From DASYAN01 sp036501345 (GTDB lineage Bacteria; Chloroflexota; Ktedonobacteria; Ktedonobacterales; Ktedonobacteraceae): a stretch of DNA of 20,072 nt. The notes beneath the pieces are model-generated. The model was given only the letters and a program-made list of their open reading frames with translations, made no database searches and had not been told where the DNA came from. Below are positions 16,266 to 20,072 of this stretch, one piece after another; position 1 is the stretch's first letter; the number at the start of each line of letters is the position of its first letter. The stretch is from NCBI GenBank assembly GCA_036501345.1, contig DASYAN010000393.1, forward strand, positions 1 to 20,072, read 5' to 3'. The position numbers and the translations under genes were made by a program.

Positions 16266-16289
16266 GGGTGAGACTAGCAGGCCTCACCC
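16266..16289 (-). other. Hairpin in the ilvC-leuA gap
   Basis: GGGTGAG (16266-16272) and CTCACCC (16283-16289) pair over 7 bp across a 10-nt loop in the 71-bp gap. There is no T-tract, so it may be an mRNA stability or processing element. Confidence 0.35.
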
Positions 16290-16297
16290 CTATTAGA

Positions 16298-17338
16298 TTA
16301 TTTTGTTGTCTCTACTTTCGCTTCAGCATTCTCAGACTTTTTCTGAACAGGATTCAGCCAAGGCATCATCGAACGCAATTCTTTGCCCACCTGCTCAATC
16401 TGATGTTTTGCATTGGCACGGCGCATAGCCAGAAAAGCAGGACGTCCGGCCTGATTCTCCTGAATCCAACGCGAGGCAAAGGTACCATTTTGAATCTCTT
16501 TGAGCACCTTACGCATCTCTTCACGAACACGCTCGTCGATTAAGCGCGGGCCACTGATATAGTCGCCATATTCGGCAGTATCACTAACCGAGTAGCGCAT
16601 ATAACTCATGCCACCTTGGTAGATCAAATCCACAATCAGCTTCACCTCGTGTAAGCATTCGAAGTAGGCAACCTCCGGCTGATAGCCTGCCTCAACAAGA
16701 GTCTCAAAACCAGTCTGGATCAGAGCCGTGATCCCACCACATAGAACGGCCTGTTCACCAAAGAGGTCCGTCTCAGTCTCTTCCTCAAAGGTGGTTTGCA
16801 AGACTCCAGCCCGTGTGGACCCAATTGCACGAGCATAGGACAATGTCAGAGCCTGGGCTTGACCAGTTGAATCCTGGTAGACCGCCCAAAGTGCAGGAAC
16901 ACCCACACCCTCAACGAAGAGACGACGCAGCATATGACCCGGACTCTTGGGAGCAACCATCGCAACATCGATATCAGCTGGTGGAACAATCTGCGAAAAA
17001 TGCAGGCTGAAACCATGGGCTGTCAGCAACAATTTGCCGGGAGCGAGAGCAGGGCGAATGTCGCGCTCGAAAACCTCCCGGTGGTGCTGATCTGGAATGA
17101 GCAGCATGATAACATCGGCTTGCTGAGCGGCCTCAGCAGGAGCGAGAACACGCAATCCCTCAGCCTCTGCCTTCTGACGGCTCTTACTGCCAACAGGCAA
17201 ACCGACGACAACCTCGACACCACTATCACGCATGTTAAGTGCATGCGCATGACCCTGGCTACCATAACCAATTACCGCAACACGTTTCCGTTGAATAAGC
17301 TCTAAACTTGCATCTGAATCATAATAAACACGTGCCAT
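16298..17338 (-). CDS. ilvC: Ketol-acid reductoisomerase, class I
   Basis: 346 residues, the short class I form. It isomerises and reduces acetolactate or acetohydroxybutyrate with NAD(P)H to the dihydroxy acids of the valine/leucine and isoleucine routes. The Rossmann motif is GYGSQGHAHALN (24-35), with the cofactor loop GLPVGSKSRQKA where Ser and Arg fit NADPH use. HGFSLHF (108-114) and APKSPGH (129-135) follow. The metal-binding knotted domain carries ETETDLFGEQAVLCGG (187-202, D191 and E195) and FECLHE (226-231). The C-terminal tail is rich in Lys and Glu. An AGGGG lies about 10 nt before the ATG. It is separated from ilvN by 102 bp. Confidence 0.95.
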   Translation of the reverse strand: MARVYYDSDASLELIQRKRVAVIGYGSQGHAHALNMRDSGVEVVVGLPVGSKSRQKAEAEGLRVLAPAEAAQQADVIMLLIPDQHHREVFERDIRPALAPGKLLLTAHGFSLHFSQIVPPADIDVAMVAPKSPGHMLRRLFVEGVGVPALWAVYQDSTGQAQALTLSYARAIGSTRAGVLQTTFEEETETDLFGEQAVLCGGITALIQTGFETLVEAGYQPEVAYFECLHEVKLIVDLIYQGGMSYMRYSVSDTAEYGDYISGPRLIDERVREEMRKVLKEIQNGTFASRWIQENQAGRPAFLAMRRANAKHQIEQVGKELRSMMPWLNPVQKKSENAEAKVETTK

Positions 17339-17440
17339 TACTAAATACCCCTAAATCTTAAGAGTCTCAGAAACTACCAATCTACAATCCTGCAGGTTTT
17401 GAGTCAATCAAGTAGACCCTAACTACTCTCTACTACTAGC

Positions 17441-17968
17441 CTAACGCGCTGTTGCTACATGCCCAGAACGAGCAATCTCACGAATGTCATATGTCTGGAG
17501 TGCATCAATACATTTCGAGATCTGTTCCTCATTACCAGATACTTCGAATGTGATAGTATCTGGCGAAAGAGCAACAGCAACAGCCCCAAACTGACCAGCG
17601 GCTGCAATCACTTCGTGAACATTGTCAGCAGTTGTGCCGACTTTTACTAGAGCCAGCTCACGTATCACAGCTTGCTGGGCCGTAAGATTGGTAGCTTGTC
17701 GAACATCAACGATTTTGCGCACTTGCTCGACGAGATTATCAACACTCACATCAGAATCATTGACTAGGGCAGTGATGCGAACAAGATCTGGCACATCGCC
17801 TCGCCCCATAGATAGCGACTGGGTATTTGCTCGCTTGCGACGGAGCACGCCGACAACACGATCGACGGCTCCTGGGCGATCTTCAACCAGCACAATCAGA
17901 ACATGAACGGCTTCGGCGCCACGGGATAGATCAGAATACCCCGCACGCGACACAGCAGCATTTGTCAT
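17441..17968 (-). CDS. ilvN: Acetolactate synthase small (regulatory) subunit
   Basis: 175 residues from ATG 17968. An ATG nine bases earlier abuts the AGGAGG itself, so it is too close to be used. After a tail of about 20 residues comes the ACT domain (about 21-95) starting VHVLIVLVEDRPGAVDRVVGVL; the Gly of the effector pocket and the Asn in RANTQSL are kept, though the usual RRGFNIESL is altered to RRKRANTQSL. The C-terminal half (96-175) is the second ferredoxin-like domain of IlvN/IlvH (RELALVKV, VSGNEEQI). It activates IlvB and confers valine feedback. The ilvB stop TAG overlaps its ribosome site, and the gap is 13 nt. Confidence 0.93.
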   Translation of the reverse strand: MTNAAVSRAGYSDLSRGAEAVHVLIVLVEDRPGAVDRVVGVLRRKRANTQSLSMGRGDVPDLVRITALVNDSDVSVDNLVEQVRKIVDVRQATNLTAQQAVIRELALVKVGTTADNVHEVIAAAGQFGAVAVALSPDTITFEVSGNEEQISKCIDALQTYDIREIARSGHVATAR

Positions 17969-17981
17969 AGCTAACATCCTC

Positions 17982-19766
17982 CTAGTTCTGCTCAGGCTGC
18001 ACTTCGATCATCTGCTTGACTGTCTTTCCAGAGGGAATCATTGGAAAGACATTCGCTTCAGATTCGATAGCAAAATCAATAATCACGGTGCCCTCAGTCT
18101 CCATCGCACGCTTTACAGCAGCTTCTACCTCATCACGCTTGGTCACACGGATACCGATGAGACCATAGGCTGGAGCCAGCTTAGTATAGTCAGGACTGCT
18201 GATAGGAGTCTCAGAGTAGTTGCGTGAGTGGAAGAATTGCTGCCACTGGCGCACCATACCCAGATAACCGTTATTCATAATCGCCACTTTAACGGCCACC
18301 CCTTCCTGATGTAGTGTAGCCAGTTCCTGCAAATTCATTTGGAAACATCCATCGCCAGCGACAGCCCAAACTGGCGCATCAGGAACACCCATCTTGACAC
18401 CCATAGCAGCTGGCAGCGAGAAGCCCATAGTACCCAAGCCACCAGAACTAATATGACTGTTGAGACGCTCCCATCGATAGAAGCGTGCCGTCCACATCTG
18501 ATGCTGACCAACATCAGAGACAATAATTGCCTCACCATCGGTAGCCTTATAGATCGCATCCAGAATACTCACAGGATCAGGCAGTGCCTCGTCGTCTTCA
18601 TGTTGAAGAGACTGACTACGCTCGTTACTTGCAGCCTCCCAGGAGCGAATTTGTTCAAGCCAAGCCCGTTTGTCAACGGGAGCTACAGCATCAGTCAGTG
18701 CTGCTAGTGCCACTTTTGCATCAGAAACAATCGGCACAGTTGCTACCTTTACCTTGTGCATCTCTGAGGCATCAATATCGATATGAATAATACGCGCATT
18801 TGGAGCAAAACCGCTCACATCACCGGTGACACGGTCATCAAAACGTAGGCCAACACCTATGATTAGATCAGCTGCATCGATCGCGTGGTTGGTATGGGCT
18901 GGCCCATGCATGCCAGGCATACCGATAAACAATGGGTGCGATGTAGGGAAAGCGCTTAGTCCAAGCAGAGTAGTAATCACCGGAATAGATGCTTTCTCAG
19001 CCAAGGCACGCAGTTCTGTGTAGGCGTTTGATAGGATGACGCCATGTCCAGCCATAATCAGAGGGCGCTGAGATTGAGCAATGAGTTCAGTCGCCTGCGA
19101 CAGCAAGTGGTCTGCCGGGCGTGAAGCATTAGCTAGACTAGCCTGCAAAAACTCTTCTGAGGTCTGATAATCGGAAGGCCGATATTGTGCCTTGACGATT
19201 TGTACATCCTTAGGAATATCGATTAGTACAGGCCCAGGACGTCCGCTACGAGCAATACGGAAGGCCTCATGAACGACGGAAGCCAATTCCTCAGTATTAC
19301 GTACCAGAAAATTATGTTTAGTGACGGGCTGCGTCACGCCAAGCACATCGGTCTCTTGAAAAGCATCACGGCCAATAGCAGGGCGTGCCACTTGGCCCGT
19401 AATGGCCACAATCGGTGTTGAGTCCATAAAAGCGGTTGCCAGACCAGTAACAAGATTCGTTGCGCCGGGGCCACTGGTTGCCACACACACACCAACTTTT
19501 CCTGTTGCACGAGCATAGCCATCGGCTGCATGTGCCCCAGCCTGTTCATGTCTGACCAAAACGTGATGCAGAGACGGATACGACGTCAGAGCATCATAGA
19601 AAGGCATAATCGCGCCACCAGGGTAGCCATAGAGCAGTTCTACGCCCTCACGAAGCAATGCCTCACATAGAATTTGACTACCAGTAAGTTCCCGAATTTC
19701 ACTATCATGTTGATTTGCCTGATATGTGGTACCTGGCACATGAACGATGTTTGCAGCGATTGCCAT
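17982..19766 (-). CDS. ilvB: Acetolactate synthase large (catalytic) subunit
   Basis: A 594-residue ThDP- and FAD-dependent enzyme that joins pyruvate to pyruvate or 2-oxobutyrate, the first common step for valine, leucine and isoleucine. Seen in order: YGYPGGAIMPFYD (46-58), catalytic E74 in VRHEQAGAHAADGYAR, SGPGATNLVTGLATA (98-112), the FAD-domain motif RFDDRVTG (308-315), SGGLGTMGFSLPAAMG (441-456), the ThDP motif starting GDG (471-473) and ending at NNG (498-500), and MIPSG (576-580). An N-terminal extension of about 25 residues precedes the core. GGAGGG lies about 5 nt before the ATG. It is the first gene of the ilv-leu-thr cluster and lies about 30 nt after the attenuator-like terminator. 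Confidence 0.96.
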   Translation of the reverse strand: MAIAANIVHVPGTTYQANQHDSEIRELTGSQILCEALLREGVELLYGYPGGAIMPFYDALTSYPSLHHVLVRHEQAGAHAADGYARATGKVGVCVATSGPGATNLVTGLATAFMDSTPIVAITGQVARPAIGRDAFQETDVLGVTQPVTKHNFLVRNTEELASVVHEAFRIARSGRPGPVLIDIPKDVQIVKAQYRPSDYQTSEEFLQASLANASRPADHLLSQATELIAQSQRPLIMAGHGVILSNAYTELRALAEKASIPVITTLLGLSAFPTSHPLFIGMPGMHGPAHTNHAIDAADLIIGVGLRFDDRVTGDVSGFAPNARIIHIDIDASEMHKVKVATVPIVSDAKVALAALTDAVAPVDKRAWLEQIRSWEAASNERSQSLQHEDDEALPDPVSILDAIYKATDGEAIIVSDVGQHQMWTARFYRWERLNSHISSGGLGTMGFSLPAAMGVKMGVPDAPVWAVAGDGCFQMNLQELATLHQEGVAVKVAIMNNGYLGMVRQWQQFFHSRNYSETPISSPDYTKLAPAYGLIGIRVTKRDEVEAAVKRAMETEGTVIIDFAIESEANVFPMIPSGKTVKQMIEVQPEQN

Positions 19767-19794
19767 AAATCCCTCCTGCTATACAATGACTATA

Positions 19795-19825
19795 AAAAAG
19801 AGGACCTCCCAGCGTGGGAGGTCCT
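19795..19825 (-). terminator. Strong intrinsic terminator just upstream of ilvB (attenuator candidate)
   Basis: On the minus strand AGGACCTCCC pairs with GGGAGGTCCT over 10 bp (plus-strand positions 19801-19810 and 19816-19825) around a 5-nt loop, followed by TCTTTTTTA. Only about 30 nt separate the T-tract from the ilvB ATG, leaving too little room for a separate promoter plus ribosome site, so reading through it appears required for ilvB expression. Confidence 0.85.
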
Positions 19826-19870
19826 TTTAAGGTTACCTTCTTTGGATTGGGCTAGCTTCGTTGCTCCCGT

Positions 19871-20038
19871 TCATTCTCCCTGTGCTGTTCTTGTGGCTGG
19901 TCCCCTTATAAGCCCTACCAGACTCTCGAACCTTACGAGTCTGGTAAGGCCGATAAGCAAAAGGCTAATAAGAACTACAAGCGCTACTACAAGGAGGAGG
20001 AGCACAATAGAGAGCACAAATAAAGAAACCGACGTCAT
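19871..20038 (-). CDS. Putative branched-chain leader peptide for attenuation of ilvBNC-leuA
   Basis: A 55-codon ORF from ATG 20038 to TGA 19871. Of residues 4-31, 22 are Leu, Val or Ile, including VLLLLVVALVVLI. The 3' half overlaps a 13-bp hairpin, and the stop lies 46 nt before the terminator. Position and composition match leader peptides that sense branched-chain aminoacyl-tRNA supply. Two cautions apply: no ribosome site precedes the ATG, which lies in the loop of a small hairpin; and the frame stays open to the right edge of the window, so the ORF could equally be the membrane-spanning C-terminus of a larger gene. The hydrophobic stretch would also fit a transmembrane helix. Confidence 0.5.
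   Translation of the reverse strand: MTSVSLFVLSIVLLLLVVALVVLISLLLIGLTRLVRFESLVGLIRGPATRTAQGE
19899..19907 (-). promoter_or_regulatory. Candidate antiterminator segment
   Basis: On the minus strand AAGGGGACC can pair with GGTCCTCTT, the 3' arm plus first T residues of the terminator, over 9 bp with one G-U pair. It lies inside the last codons of the leader ORF, so a ribosome reaching the stop would mask it, while one stalled at the Leu/Val/Ile codons would leave it free. This mechanism is inferred from complementarity alone. Confidence 0.35.
19913..19949 (-). promoter_or_regulatory. Leader hairpin upstream of ilvB
   Basis: CCCTACCAGACTC (plus strand 19913-19925) and GAGTCTGGTAAGG (19937-19949) pair over 13 bp with one G-U pair on the minus-strand RNA, across an 11-nt loop. 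It directly follows the Leu/Val/Ile-rich codons and is the natural pause or competing structure of an attenuator. Confidence 0.6.
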
Positions 20039-20048
20039 GACGCCGGTT
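20027..20048 (-). terminator. Imperfect palindrome with T-rich flank at right edge
   Basis: The 22-bp sequence AACCGGCGTC-AT-GACGTCGGTT (minus strand) is a palindrome with one G-T pair. As RNA it forms a 9-bp stem with loop CATG, followed by TCTTTATTT, resembling an intrinsic terminator of a gene beyond the edge, or an operator. It contains the ATG of the putative leader peptide. Confidence 0.4.
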
Positions 20049-20072
20049 AACAGGATTGCGCAGATGGTTGCA

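Noticed and set aside
16298..17338. KSPGH in place of KGPGH in IlvC as a possible loss of function
   Set aside because: The residue after Lys varies in active enzymes (for example Cys in the enterobacterial form), and all metal-binding residues are present.
19800..19915. T-box riboswitch upstream of ilvB
   Set aside because: I looked for the conserved T-box core (GGTGGTACCGCG-like) before the terminator and found none; the nearby AAGGTAACCTT does not fit. A covariance-model search would be decisive.
19946..20038. Internal promoter within the leader ORF (TTGTAG, 16-bp spacer, TATTAG on the minus strand)
   Set aside because: Weak match made of repetitive Leu/Val codons. It would still place the terminator ahead of ilvB, so it does not remove the attenuation idea, but I cannot support it as a feature.

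Overview
The window reads as chromosomal DNA of a free-living bacterium of moderate GC content, with A+T-richer intergenic stretches and frequent TTG/GTG starts. A stand-alone XPB-type helicase, long spacers and the gene mix fit the Chloroflexota (Ktedonobacteria-like organisms). That placement is inference; no rRNA or other phylogenetic marker is present.

Left part (1-4265). An incomplete minus-strand gene runs off the left edge and encodes a protein built on 12-residue repeats. A plus-strand tandem ABM-fold (dimeric alpha/beta barrel) protein follows. It converges on two minus-strand genes: a small uncharacterised protein and a receiver-GGDEF response regulator. About 1.4 kb with no recognisable long gene follows; it holds several inverted repeats and one short minus-strand ORF whose C-terminus is rich in Cys, Ser and Thr.

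Middle (4266-10230). A promoter-like sequence precedes an alpha/beta hydrolase-fold protein that lacks its nucleophile serine. It is followed 3 bp later by an XPB/Ssl2-family helicase. A second promoter leads to a thioredoxin-fold protein with SNAC in place of CGPC, then a class I mannose-6-phosphate isomerase. After a 0.7-kb spacer come a small protein with an internal 54-bp tandem duplication and, convergent to it across a terminator, a small membrane protein.

Right part (10231-20072). A long minus-strand gene cluster transcribed from the right edge encodes branched-chain amino acid and threonine synthesis: ilvB-ilvN-ilvC-leuA-thrB-thrC, ending with a GT39/ArnT-like membrane glycosyltransferase coupled to thrC by an ATGA overlap. 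ThrB and ThrC make threonine, the precursor of isoleucine through 2-oxobutyrate. IlvB/IlvN/IlvC serve valine, isoleucine and leucine. LeuA opens the leucine branch. LeuA here ends before the C-terminal allosteric domain.

Upstream of ilvB lies the most striking regulatory signal: an ORF packed with Leu/Val/Ile codons, a 13-bp hairpin, a segment able to pair with the 3' arm of a terminator, and then that strong intrinsic terminator only about 30 nt before the ilvB start. Together these look like a transcription attenuator driven by a leader peptide. The alternative, that the ORF is the tail of a membrane-protein gene entering from the right edge, cannot be excluded from this window.
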